A program made the translations under genes and the position numbers. Positions 34,820 through 43,408 of a DNA stretch of 64,000 bases are shown here, piece after piece (position 1 is the stretch's first letter; each line of letters begins with the position of its first letter). The stretch lies in contig NZ_FNOI01000002.1 of the NCBI RefSeq assembly GCF_900107015.1, positions 496,001 through 560,000 of the forward strand, given 5' to 3'. The notes below the pieces were generated by a model. It did not search any database. It saw nothing but the letters and a program-made list of their open reading frames with translations, and had not been told where the DNA came from. This DNA comes from Litoreibacter albidus. Lineage in GTDB: Bacteria; Pseudomonadota; Alphaproteobacteria; Rhodobacterales; Rhodobacteraceae.

Positions 34820-35641
34820 ATGAAATACGAAAACAACCGCCCACCTATGGCCGTTATTCTTGCCGCTGGCATCGGATCCCGCCTCAGACCGTTAACGGAC
34901 GAAAGCGCAAAAAGCCTGCTGTCTGTTGGCGGCTCTGTCATCTTGGAGCGTATGATCCGCAATTGCCTAAGCTGCGGGATCTCCCAATTCGTTTTGGTGC
35001 TGGGCCACCGCGCGGACGAAATTAAACAGTTCGTCGACAAGGCCTTTCGCGGGATCCGCGTTACCTATGTAATTAACGACCGGTATCGTGACACTAACAC
35101 CGGCTATTCCCTGATGCTTGCTTCAGCGGTTGTAGGAACTGCCGAGTTCATAAAATTCGACGCAGATGTGGTGTTTGACACCAGAATTCTGCGTGAATTA
35201 GTCGATAGCGATTTGCCGAACGTCCTGTGCATCGACCGCAACATTGCGCTGGCCGATGAGGAGGTGAAAGTCATCACGGATGGCCAAATGCGGGTTTGCG
35301 AGATTGGTAAAACAGTCGACCCTATCAAGGCACTAGGTGAATCCATTGGAATTGAAAAAATTAGCGCTGTTACAGGTCCACTGGTATTCGCCGAGCTGAA
35401 GGAGATGATGCAAAGCGCCGCGAATGCGCAGGAGTATTATGAAGCAGCCTACGCCCGGCTAATCGGTAAAGGGGTACCGTTTCACGCGCTGGACATCACA
35501 GGGATGAAATGGACCGAGATTGATACGGTCGAGGATTTCGCTGTTGCAAACGCATTGTTTGGGTCACCTGTCACGACCGTATCACGCGGGCAACAACAAG
35601 TGTTGGACCAAGCGGGCACAACTCCGCTGCGTCCCATATAG
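34820..35641 (+). CDS. LicC/PntC-like nucleotidyltransferase
   Basis: ATG 34820 has AAAGGA 9 bases upstream and is preferred over an ATG at 34799. The 273-residue product begins with AVILAAGIGSRLRPLTDESA, the NTP-binding loop, followed by KSLLSVGGSVILERMI. FIKFDADVVFD supplies the metal-binding Asp pair, and KWTEIDTVEDF is the C-terminal metal site. DRYRDTNTGYSLMLAS matches the choline or aminoethylphosphonate cytidylyltransferase pattern more than sugar-1-phosphate enzymes. It probably makes a CDP-activated amino-alcohol or phosphonate for the preceding phosphatidyltransferase. Confidence 0.82.
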   Translation: MKYENNRPPMAVILAAGIGSRLRPLTDESAKSLLSVGGSVILERMIRNCLSCGISQFVLVLGHRADEIKQFVDKAFRGIRVTYVINDRYRDTNTGYSLMLASAVVGTAEFIKFDADVVFDTRILRELVDSDLPNVLCIDRNIALADEEVKVITDGQMRVCEIGKTVDPIKALGESIGIEKISAVTGPLVFAELKEMMQSAANAQEYYEAAYARLIGKGVPFHALDITGMKWTEIDTVEDFAVANALFGSPVTTVSRGQQQVLDQAGTTPLRPI

Positions 35642-35746
35642 GCCCACAGAAAGATTCATTGCGCGTCTGTAACTGGCGCGTGATGCGTACCGTAGCCTCG
35701 CTCAGTCAATATGGCATTGGGTCGCTACATTTTGGAAGGACAGACA

Positions 35747-35875
35747 ATGGCCAAAGGTAAAAACAGCAACAGAGAAGCCAAGAAACCAAAGCAAGAAAAG
35801 CCGAAAGTCTCCGCAACGGCGAACTCCAACGCTGGAAAACCTGCAATCTCGATTGCAGGTAAGAAGGTGAAGTAA
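35747..35875 (+). CDS. Small basic protein (42 aa)
   Basis: ATG 35747 has GGAAGGA upstream. The 42-residue product (MAKGKNSNREAKKPKQEKPK at the start, ending in GKPAISIAGKKVK) is very rich in Lys and resembles short conserved hypothetical proteins that I recall from alphaproteobacteria. It may bind RNA or DNA or be disordered; the function is unknown. It stands alone between the head-group cassette and the groESL relic. Confidence 0.65.
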   Translation: MAKGKNSNREAKKPKQEKPKVSATANSNAGKPAISIAGKKVK

Positions 35876-35983
35876 GACAGCAAGGCCAGCCGTTTGGCGT
35901 TGATACTTGGAGCGAGTTTTCCAAAAGAAATAAAGTTCAGCAGCCACTTGCAGAGGTCTACTTTTATAGCCACCTCGATAGCA

Positions 35984-36010
35984 TTGGCACTCAGGTGTGT
36001 CGAGTGCCAA
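35984..36010. promoter_or_regulatory. CIRCE operator (HrcA-binding inverted repeat)
   Basis: TTGGCACTC, nine bases, then GAGTGCCAA: a perfect 9-9-9 inverted repeat that fits the CIRCE consensus TTAGCACTC-N9-GAGTGCTAA with one compensated change per arm. It lies 52 bp before the groES relic, the normal place for HrcA control of groESL. Confidence 0.93.
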
Positions 36011-36062
36011 TGCATTTCTACGCACGCTACCTATACCGGAAATCTCAAGAAGGAGCATTCCC

Positions 36063-36202
36063 ATGACGTTTTCCCCCCTCCATGAACGTGTCCTCGTGCG
36101 TTGCATTGAAAGCAACGAAAAAACATCCGGTAGTCTGATCATTCCTGAAAGCGCCAAAAACAAACCTTAGGAAGGCGAGGTTGTCTCTGTCGGCGCGGGC
36201 GC
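36063..36202 (+). pseudogene. groES: groES relic (frameshift and nonsense)
   Basis: The start reads [20 protein letters not shown], clearly GroES. A run of seven A at 36118-36124 carries one extra base, so the native frame meets a stop soon after. In the shifted frame the GroES sequence resumes ([14 protein letters not shown]) but meets TAG at 36169-36171, then continues [12 protein letters not shown]. At about 36202 it joins directly to groEL sequence, so the C-terminal half of groES is missing. Not functional. Confidence 0.9.
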
Positions 36203-36496
36203 AAAGGGCGCAACGTGGTGATCGACAAGCCCTATGGTGCGCCGCATATCACGAAGGAAGGTGTAACCATGGCCAAAGAAATTGAACTGTCTGACCCATT
36301 TGAAAATATGGGTGCTCAGCTGGTCAAGGATGTCGCATCGTTCACCGACGATAAAGCAGGCGATGGTACAACCACCGCGACTGTTCTGGCCCAAGCCATT
36401 ATCAAAGAAGGAATGAAGGCTGTCGCTGCGGGTATGAACCCGATTGACCTCAAGCGAGGGATCGCAAGGCAGTCACTGCTGCTTCCCCAAATTTAA
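36203..36496 (+). pseudogene. groEL: groEL fragment
   Basis: In another frame this encodes [20 protein letters not shown], then [26 protein letters not shown] (ATP-binding Asp region) and [13 protein letters not shown]. These match roughly residues 34-120 of the 545-residue GroEL. At 36464 one base is missing relative to the expected GIDKAVTAAS continuation, and the sequence ends shortly after. The N-terminal 33 residues and everything beyond about residue 125 are absent. With the groES relic it marks a deletion inside a former groESL operon. Confidence 0.92.
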
Positions 36497-36610
36497 GACG
36501 AACACAAAGTTCACCCCATCGCGGTCCAGCCGATCCGGCGGTTTGCCCTCCGGCGACTATGTGCGTAGAAGCCGCGAACAACACCCCTCCCAACCGCTTG
36601 GAGCTCCGCC

Positions 36611-37528
36611 ATGACTGTCACCCAACTCGTCACCCACTCGGGCGGCTTTCACGCGGATGAACTGATGTCATCCGTCATCCTGACGCAGCTTTTCCCGCAA
36701 GCGGATCTATTGCGGACGCGGGATGCGGAGCTTTTAACGCCAGCGGCAGGGCGGATCATTTATGACGTCGGCCGTGACTTTGACGCGGAGGCGCAGATAT
36801 TCGATCATCATCAGCGGCCTAATCCGCTTCGCGAAGACGGCCAGCCATTCAGCTCTTTCGGTTTGATCTGGGCGCATTACGGCCGGGCTTACCTCGCCGC
36901 GATGGGTGTTCCTGAAGCCGACGTTGACGCAATCCATACCTCGTTTGACACCAAGTTCGTGCTGCCAATCGACCTATTGGATAACGGCGCTATGGAGCCA
37001 TCTGTCGCCGGGCCGCTTTCCATTTTGACACTGCCCTCCCTTCTAGGCAGCTTGAAGCCCGTCTTCGACGACCCATCGCCGACTGCCGACGATGACGCGT
37101 TTCACGCGGCACTGCCAATCGCGCGCAGCTTCATTGAGGCTTTTGTGCAGAACCTTGCGGCCAAGTATCGTGCGCAAGATCTTGTGATGAACGCCATTGC
37201 CGATGCGGGCGATTCCGCAATCCTAGAGCTACCGATGGGCATGCCTTACCGCTCCGCCCTCGAAAAAGCAGAGGCCGATCACATCTTGTTCGTTGTTAAC
37301 CCGCGCGGCGGGGACTGGACCCTTAACGGGATCAAACTGTCGAACGACACGTTCGAGCAACGCGCGGACCTTCCCGCCGCCTGGGCCGGTTTAACCGATG
37401 CTGCGTTGGAAGATGCGTCCGGCGTGAAAGGCGCGAAATTCTGTCACAACGCCCGCTTCATCGCTGTCGCAGATACCCGTGACGCCATTCTGGAAATGGC
37501 CAAGATCGCGGTTGAAGAAGCAAAATAA
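36611..37528 (+). CDS. MYG1-family (UPF0160) predicted metal-dependent exonuclease
   Basis: A 305-residue protein beginning THSGGFHADELMSSVILTQL, with IIYDVGRDFD and IFDHHQR, the His/Asp motif set of the MYG1 branch of DHH-like phosphoesterases. Eukaryotic MYG1 is a 3'-5' RNA exonuclease; the bacterial role is unknown. The length is typical and all three N-terminal metal-binding motifs are present. It converges on the TetR gene, with a 10-bp gap. Confidence 0.88.
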   Translation: MTVTQLVTHSGGFHADELMSSVILTQLFPQADLLRTRDAELLTPAAGRIIYDVGRDFDAEAQIFDHHQRPNPLREDGQPFSSFGLIWAHYGRAYLAAMGVPEADVDAIHTSFDTKFVLPIDLLDNGAMEPSVAGPLSILTLPSLLGSLKPVFDDPSPTADDDAFHAALPIARSFIEAFVQNLAAKYRAQDLVMNAIADAGDSAILELPMGMPYRSALEKAEADHILFVVNPRGGDWTLNGIKLSNDTFEQRADLPAAWAGLTDAALEDASGVKGAKFCHNARFIAVADTRDAILEMAKIAVEEAK

Positions 37529-37538
37529 CGCGCCGCGA

Positions 37539-38207
37539 CTATGGCGCGCACCCCCTTAGGAAAATGGTGATCGCTAGCTCCCTGCGCCGCGCCACCGCAG
37601 CGTCGTCGAGCCGTGGGTCGCTGGGGTGGAGCAATGGAAACAGGATATTCTCGAACGTCATATCCAGCAACATGTCTGCGGCGAGGTCCACCTCCTTCGG
37701 GTCAAGCATGATCTCCCCCGCCTCAACGGCACGGGATAGCTCCGCACTCACATAACCCATCAAGGCACCACGCCCGTTGGCATAGAGCTGCTGGGCGAGC
37801 ACTGGATATGTCTGCGCCTTCGCGATGATGGAGCGCAAAAACTCCAATTTGGTCGCCTCGCTTCCGGGTGGCGCATTGATGCGCAAGAGAAGGGACAGGC
37901 GGTCCCGCAACGGTCGCTGCAAGTCTTCTGCGCTAAGCGGCAAAAAAATCGTCCGCGAAATATCCACGATTGCGCGAATCAACAATTCTTCGCGGCTTTT
38001 GAAGTGTGCATAAACCGTACGCTTCGACATGCCTGTGCGACTGGCGATCGCCGCCATCGTGACATCGTCGAAGGGCACCTCCAGCAGCAACTGCGCAGTC
38101 GCCCGCAAAATTGCCGCCTCCCGCGCGCTTGTATCCATTTGCGGGGGTCGTCCACGCCGCGTCCTGCCGCATAGCTCGCCCTCGGCGGGCGATGTGTCAC
38201 TGCTCAT
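37539..38207 (-). CDS. TetR-family repressor, probably of the adjacent RND pump
   Basis: A protein of about 222 residues. The helix-turn-helix lies in VTMAAIASRTGMSKRTVYAH followed by FKSREELL. The ligand-binding C-terminal domain has the AefR/TetR_C layout. It is divergent from the acrA-like gene with about 190 bp between the starts, the usual arrangement of an AcrR/MexL-type local repressor. An in-frame upstream start at 38255 is possible, but ATG 38207 is preferred because the added segment is atypical. No clear operator palindrome was identified by eye. Confidence 0.85.
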   Translation of the reverse strand: MSSDTSPAEGELCGRTRRGRPPQMDTSAREAAILRATAQLLLEVPFDDVTMAAIASRTGMSKRTVYAHFKSREELLIRAIVDISRTIFLPLSAEDLQRPLRDRLSLLLRINAPPGSEATKLEFLRSIIAKAQTYPVLAQQLYANGRGALMGYVSAELSRAVEAGEIMLDPKEVDLAADMLLDMTFENILFPLLHPSDPRLDDAAVARRRELAITIFLRGCAP

Positions 38208-38394
38208 AATGCCTGCTATCAAACCTTGGATGTGCGCCATCGCACAGCCCGCCATACTTTACAAAACTATCGGGTTTCCTTAATTGCAGCGCAAGTGTGT
38301 TTTTTGCCGTCGTCGCGGCAGGTAGCATGTCGCGCAAGCCATTACTGTTTCATCACTGATCCGCTGATCGGTCTATCCACTGGAGCCATCCTCG

Positions 38395-39549
38395 ATGCCT
38401 CGTACTTCCTTCGCACGTATCAGCGGTTTGTCGGCCGCGTTTATCCTTGCGCTTGCCCTTCCAATGGCAGCAACCGCCCAAGACGGACCACCGCCGACGC
38501 CCGTCACTGTTGTGACGCTTGAGGCAAGCGACGTGACATTGACCGCGCCGCTTCCGGGTCGTGTCGCCGCCTCGTCCGAAGCAGAGGTCCGCCCGCAAGT
38601 GAACGGAATTATTCGCGAGCGGCTTTATGTGGAAGGCCGCCCCGTCGCAAAAGGCGATCTGCTCTACCGCATCGACTCAGCATCCTACGAAGCGCAAAAA
38701 GCCTCTGCCGAGGCGCAATTGGCACAAGCCAACGCTTCTCTGAAATCAGCAGAACGTGAATTGGGCCGCCAACAGGCATTGAAGGCAAGAAACGTCGTCT
38801 CTCAACAGAACTTGGATAACGCAGTCTCCGCACGCGAAATTGCACTGGCGAGCGTTAAGGTCGCTGAGGCACAAGTTCTGGCTACAGAGATTGATCTGGA
38901 GCGCACGGCCATCCGCGCCCCCATTGCGGGCATTGCAGGCCTCAGCGACGTCAGCCCGGGCGCCTTGGTCACATCGGGCCAAGCGACGCCACTGACAACG
39001 ATCCGCGCGCTTGATCCTGTCCACGTCGACGTGACGCAGGCCGCCGCTGACATGCTGCGCTGGCGCCGCGCGGATGGTGGCGCGAAATTTGCCGAGGAAT
39101 TGGGCCAAATCGTGGAATTGAAGTTGGCTGACGGCACCACCTACGAGCATCAAGGCGAGTTGTCCGCCGCTGAACCCCATGTGAAAGAAGACACCGGCAC
39201 CATTGTGCTGCGCCTGTCCTTCCCCAACCCTGACGGCTTCCTCCTGCCCGGCATGTACGTGCAAGTTGATATGCCGCAAGGTGTCGTGAAAAATGCGATC
39301 CTCGTGCCACAACAAGCCGTTTCCCGTGACCGCCGCGGGGAGCCGATGGCGCTTGTCGTGAATGCTGACAACGTGGTCGAGCAGCGGAAGCTCACGGTGC
39401 TGCGTGACCAAGGGAACCACTGGGTGGTGACTGCGGGTGTCGCCGAAAAAGAGCGGGTTATCGTCTCGGGGCTGCAAAAGACCGCCGCTGGTGCCACCGT
39501 CACCCCGCAAGAACAGGGGGCCGCAGAGGCCCCTGCTGAAAACAACTAA
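38395..39549 (+). CDS. acrA: RND efflux pump periplasmic adaptor (AcrA/MexA-like)
   Basis: A 384-residue protein with a signal peptide ending near MAATA-QDGPP and no lipobox Cys. It has the barrel-sandwich/lipoyl halves (PGRVAASSEAEVRPQVNGII, ERTAIRAPIAGIAGL), an alpha-helical hairpin at about 95-155 (AEAQLAQANASLKSAERELG), a beta-barrel domain and a membrane-proximal domain (ILVPQQAVSRDRRGE). It links the inner-membrane pump to a TolC-type channel, which is not encoded here. It is followed by acrB after 21 bp. Confidence 0.93.
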   Translation: MPRTSFARISGLSAAFILALALPMAATAQDGPPPTPVTVVTLEASDVTLTAPLPGRVAASSEAEVRPQVNGIIRERLYVEGRPVAKGDLLYRIDSASYEAQKASAEAQLAQANASLKSAERELGRQQALKARNVVSQQNLDNAVSAREIALASVKVAEAQVLATEIDLERTAIRAPIAGIAGLSDVSPGALVTSGQATPLTTIRALDPVHVDVTQAAADMLRWRRADGGAKFAEELGQIVELKLADGTTYEHQGELSAAEPHVKEDTGTIVLRLSFPNPDGFLLPGMYVQVDMPQGVVKNAILVPQQAVSRDRRGEPMALVVNADNVVEQRKLTVLRDQGNHWVVTAGVAEKERVIVSGLQKTAAGATVTPQEQGAAEAPAENN

Positions 39550-39570
39550 GCTCAGATCTGAGAGTATCCC

Positions 39571-42500
39571 ATGGCCCGTTTCTTCATTGACCGCCCTATT
39601 TTTGCATGGGTGATTTCGATCCTCATTATGGGCATCGGCCTTCTGTCCATGGTATCGCTGCCAGTCGCGCAATACCCGCAGATCGCACCGCCATCTGTCG
39701 CCATCAATGCAACTTACCCGGGTGCATCGGCCGAAACGGTAGCAAACACAGTCACGCAGATCATTGAGCAGCAGATGACCGGCCTCGACGGGATGCGCTA
39801 CGTTTCGTCCTCGTCGACATCGTCGGGGTCCGCGACGATCACGCTGACATTCGAAACAGGAACAGACCCTGACATTGCGCAAGTTCAGGTGCAGAATAAA
39901 CTCTCGCAGGCCACCGCGCTACTGCCCGAAGCGGTGCAGCGCCAAGGTGTGACGGTGCAGAAATCCTCTGCCGGGTTCTTGATGGTCATCGGTCTGATCT
40001 CCGAAGACGGCAGCTTGGATCAGGCCGACCTGTCAGACTATTTGAACTCCAACCTTGTGGACGCCTTCAGCCGGATCGAAGGCGTGGGGGGGACACAGGT
40101 GTTTGGCGCGAAATACGCGATGCGGATTTGGCTCGATCCGTCGAAACTTGCCGCCTTCGACATGACGCCATCCGATGTTGTCTCTTCGGTGTCGTCGCAC
40201 AACGCGCAAATTTCGGCAGGCTCTTTCGGCTCTCTCCCTGCGCCGGACGGTCAGGCGTTTACCGCCACCATCACCGCTCAATCGCTACTGGAAACGCCCG
40301 AAGACTTCCGCAACATCATCCTGCGCTCTGAGGCGGACGGCGGCCTTGTGTTGTTGGAAGACGTCGCGCGCGTAGAGATTGGCGCTGAAAACTACATGGC
40401 AATCGCCAAGTACAACGGAAACCCCGCGTCGGGCATGGCCGTTCAGCTAGCACCAGGGGCCAACGCGCTCGACACCTCCAAACTGGTGCGGGAGCTAATC
40501 GAGGAGTACTCCGAGTTCTTCCCCGAAGGCATGTCCTACGTCATTCCATATGACACCACGCCATTCATCGAAATCTCCATCCACGAGGTTCAGAAAACAT
40601 TAATGGAGGCCATCGTTCTGGTGTTCTTCGTGATGCTTTTGTTCCTGCAGAACCTGCGCGCCACGCTGATCCCCACGCTGGCCGTTCCTGTTGTTATCCT
40701 TGGTACCTTCGGAATCCTGGCGGCCTTTGGCTTCACCATTAACGTTCTGACCATGCTGGCCATGGTCTTGGCGATCGGCCTTCTTGTGGATGACGCCATC
40801 GTGGTGGTCGAAAACGTCGAGCGCATCATGGAGGAAGAGGGCCTTTCCCCCCGCGAAGCCACCCGCAAATCCATGGACCAAATCACAGGCGCCTTGGTCG
40901 GGATTGCGCTCGTTATTTCAGCCGTATTCGTACCAATGGCATTCTTCGGCGGGTCCACCGGCGTTATCTACCGCCAGTTTTCGGTGACGATCGTATCAGC
41001 GATGATGCTGTCTGTTCTGGTGGCCCTGACATTGACGCCTGCGCTTTGCGCAACGTTACTGAAAAGCAAGGACACGCAGCACACGGCACGCGGGCCGTTT
41101 GGCTGGTTCAACCGCGCCTTTGACAAACTGGCTGGCGGTTACGGCTGGACAGTGAACTTCGTCATCCGTCGCCCACTTCGTATGCTGATGGTTTACGCTC
41201 TCATGGGTGCGGGCATCGCTTGGCTCTTCTTGCAGACCCCCACAGGCTTTCTGCCCGACGAGGATCAAGGCATCATGCTGGCGCTGGTTCAGGGGCCATC
41301 CGGCTCCACCTCAGAAAACACGCTGAAGGCAACGCAGCAAATCCAAGACCACTTTCTGAATACAGAAGCCGACAACGTCGATTCCGTGTTCAGCGTAGTA
41401 GGCTTTTCTTTCAGCGGTGCCGGCCAGAATAACGGCCTAGCCTTCGTCCGTCTCAAGGACTGGGAAGACCGACCAAACCCCGGACAATCGGTGCAAGCCC
41501 TCGCTGGTCGCGCCTTCCCCGTTATGATGGGCATTCAGGAAGCCATGGCTTTCCCGATCGTGCCGCCAGCGGTGACAGAGCTTGGCAACGTGTCGGGCTT
41601 TGACTTCTATCTTCAGGCGCAGGGCGGCCAGTCGCATGAGCAGCTATTGGAAGCGCGCAATCAGGTGCTGGGCAGAGCGGCACAAAGCCCACTTATCGCG
41701 TCGGCACGGCCTTCCGGACTAGAGGACGCGACCCAGTTCAAACTGGACATCGACTGGCGTGCCGCTGGCGCGATGGGCGTCTCTCCGTCAAACGTAGGCA
41801 ACACTTTGGCCATTGCGATGGCGGGCACATATGTGAACGACTTCAACGACAACGGCCGTACCAAACGCGTCTACGTGCAAGGTGAGGCGGAGTCCCGCGC
41901 CACCCCGTCCGATCTGCAGCGCTGGCGGGTTCGCAACTCCGCGGGTGAATTGGTTCCGTTCTCCAACTTCTCAAGCGAACGTTGGGTGTACGGCCCGCAG
42001 GGGCTGACACGCTACAACGGCACGCCCGCCATGCAAATCCAAGGCTCGCCCGCACCGGGTGTGGCTACGGGCGAGGCCATGTTGGAAATCGAAAGCTTTG
42101 TCGAAGACATGCCCGGCTTCTCCGTGGCGTGGACGGGGTTGTCACTAGAGGAGCGCGAATCCGGCTCGCAAGCGCCGATGCTTTACGCACTGTCCCTTGC
42201 CGCTATTTTCTTCTGCCTCGCTGCACTCTACGAGAGCTGGTCGATCCCGTTTTCGGTCATGCTAGCTATGCCCGTCGGCATTTTGGGAACGCTCTTCACC
42301 GCATGGAACTTCGGCTTCCAGAACGGCGTGTTTTTCCAAGTTGGTCTGCTGACCGTCATCGGGCTTACGGGGAAGAACGCCATCCTCATTGTGGAATTCG
42401 CACGCGATCAGGTCGATAGCGGCAAGAACCTCTACGACGCGGTCTTGTCCGCTGCACGTCAGCGGTTCCGGCCAATCATCATGACGTCCTTGGCATTCTC

Positions 42501-42678
42501 ACTTGGGGTTGTGCCACTGGTGTTGTCATCGGGCGCAGGGTCGGGCGGACGTCAATCCGTCGGCGCGGCAGTCCTTGGCGGGACGATTACAGGGACCGTT
42601 CTTGGCATTATCTTCGTACCGCTGTTCTTCATATTGGTGCGCAAGCTGATGAGCCGTCGCAAGGTAGACGCCACCTAA
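39571..42678 (+). CDS. acrB: RND efflux transporter (AcrB/MexB-like, HAE1 family)
   Basis: A 1035-residue inner-membrane pump with 12 predicted helices and two large periplasmic loops. The N-terminus MARFFIDRPIFAWVISILIM is classic. The proton-relay residues are present: the Asp pair in AIGLLVDDAIVVVENV (helix 4) and the Lys in LIGLTGKNAILIVEFA (helix 10). It exports hydrophobic and amphiphilic compounds using the proton gradient. No outer-membrane factor gene follows. A CGGCGG/CCGCCG hairpin (42696-42714) lies after the stop but has no T-tract. Confidence 0.96.
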   Translation: MARFFIDRPIFAWVISILIMGIGLLSMVSLPVAQYPQIAPPSVAINATYPGASAETVANTVTQIIEQQMTGLDGMRYVSSSSTSSGSATITLTFETGTDPDIAQVQVQNKLSQATALLPEAVQRQGVTVQKSSAGFLMVIGLISEDGSLDQADLSDYLNSNLVDAFSRIEGVGGTQVFGAKYAMRIWLDPSKLAAFDMTPSDVVSSVSSHNAQISAGSFGSLPAPDGQAFTATITAQSLLETPEDFRNIILRSEADGGLVLLEDVARVEIGAENYMAIAKYNGNPASGMAVQLAPGANALDTSKLVRELIEEYSEFFPEGMSYVIPYDTTPFIEISIHEVQKTLMEAIVLVFFVMLLFLQNLRATLIPTLAVPVVILGTFGILAAFGFTINVLTMLAMVLAIGLLVDDAIVVVENVERIMEEEGLSPREATRKSMDQITGALVGIALVISAVFVPMAFFGGSTGVIYRQFSVTIVSAMMLSVLVALTLTPALCATLLKSKDTQHTARGPFGWFNRAFDKLAGGYGWTVNFVIRRPLRMLMVYALMGAGIAWLFLQTPTGFLPDEDQGIMLALVQGPSGSTSENTLKATQQIQDHFLNTEADNVDSVFSVVGFSFSGAGQNNGLAFVRLKDWEDRPNPGQSVQALAGRAFPVMMGIQEAMAFPIVPPAVTELGNVSGFDFYLQAQGGQSHEQLLEARNQVLGRAAQSPLIASARPSGLEDATQFKLDIDWRAAGAMGVSPSNVGNTLAIAMAGTYVNDFNDNGRTKRVYVQGEAESRATPSDLQRWRVRNSAGELVPFSNFSSERWVYGPQGLTRYNGTPAMQIQGSPAPGVATGEAMLEIESFVEDMPGFSVAWTGLSLEERESGSQAPMLYALSLAAIFFCLAALYESWSIPFSVMLAMPVGILGTLFTAWNFGFQNGVFFQVGLLTVIGLTGKNAILIVEFARDQVDSGKNLYDAVLSAARQRFRPIIMTSLAFSLGVVPLVLSSGAGSGGRQSVGAAVLGGTITGTVLGIIFVPLFFILVRKLMSRRKVDAT

Positions 42679-42787
42679 ACAGTGGTACCTTGCGACGGCG
42701 GACAAAAGCCGCCGCGCAGATCAGCGTTATTGAATATCACGCCTAAACGGCCTATCCCGCTTTAACAATTCGATGGGAGCCCTGCGC

Positions 42788-43399
42788 GTGGCCAATTTCC
42801 TGCACCAAAACGACCTGCCTGACGATCTGAACCTTGGCCCTGTCGTGGCGATTGATTGCGAAACAATGGGCCTGCATCCGCACCGCGACAGGCTGTGCGT
42901 CGTGCAATTGTCAGGCGGCGATGGCAATGCCCACCTTGTGCAGATAGCGAAGGGGCAGACCGACGCCCCGAACCTGTCGAAGTTGCTTGAAGATCCCGAC
43001 ACGCTGAAGCTGTTCCACTATGGCCGCTTCGATATCGCGGCGATGTATAACGCGTTCGGCGCGCTCGCGGCACCTGTGTACTGCACAAAAATCGCATCCA
43101 AACTTGTGAGAACCTACACTGACCGCCACGGCCTGAAAAACCTGTTGCAAGAGTTGGTCACCGTTGACGTGTCCAAGCAACAGCAATCCAGCGATTGGGG
43201 GGCCCCCACGCTAACCAAGGCGCAGCAAGACTACGCCGCATCCGATGTTTTGCACCTCCATAAGCTAAAGGTCGAACTCGACCGGATGCTTGATCGGGAA
43301 GACCGAACGGAATTGGCGCAAAGCTGCTTTGACTTCTTGCCGACCCGCGCTCGGCTGGATTTGGCCGGTTGGCCTGAAATTGACATTTTCGCGCACTAG
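42788..43399 (+). CDS. rnd: Ribonuclease D-like 3'-5' exonuclease
   Basis: GTG 42788 (GGGAG 10 bases upstream) gives MANFLHQNDLPDD, the usual N-terminus of the short rhodobacteral form. An ATG at 42773 would add five residues. The DEDDy exonuclease motifs are present: AIDCETMGL (Exo I), FHYGRFDIAAMY (Exo II) and DYAASDVLHLHKL (Exo III, with Tyr). At 203 residues it lacks the C-terminal HRDC domains of E. coli RNase D, as is common in alphaproteobacteria. It trims the 3' ends of structured RNAs. Confidence 0.92.
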   Translation: MANFLHQNDLPDDLNLGPVVAIDCETMGLHPHRDRLCVVQLSGGDGNAHLVQIAKGQTDAPNLSKLLEDPDTLKLFHYGRFDIAAMYNAFGALAAPVYCTKIASKLVRTYTDRHGLKNLLQELVTVDVSKQQQSSDWGAPTLTKAQQDYAASDVLHLHKLKVELDRMLDREDRTELAQSCFDFLPTRARLDLAGWPEIDIFAH

Positions 43400-43408
43400 A
43401 TAGCACCT

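Noticed and set aside
36215-36496. A small intact gene with a GroEL-like start
   Set aside because: It is an internal piece of groEL lacking the N-terminus and all of the apical domain, following a broken groES; not a functional chaperonin.
42696-42714. CGGCGG/CCGCCG hairpin as the acrB terminator
   Set aside because: The stem is short and no T-tract follows, so it is not supported as a terminator.
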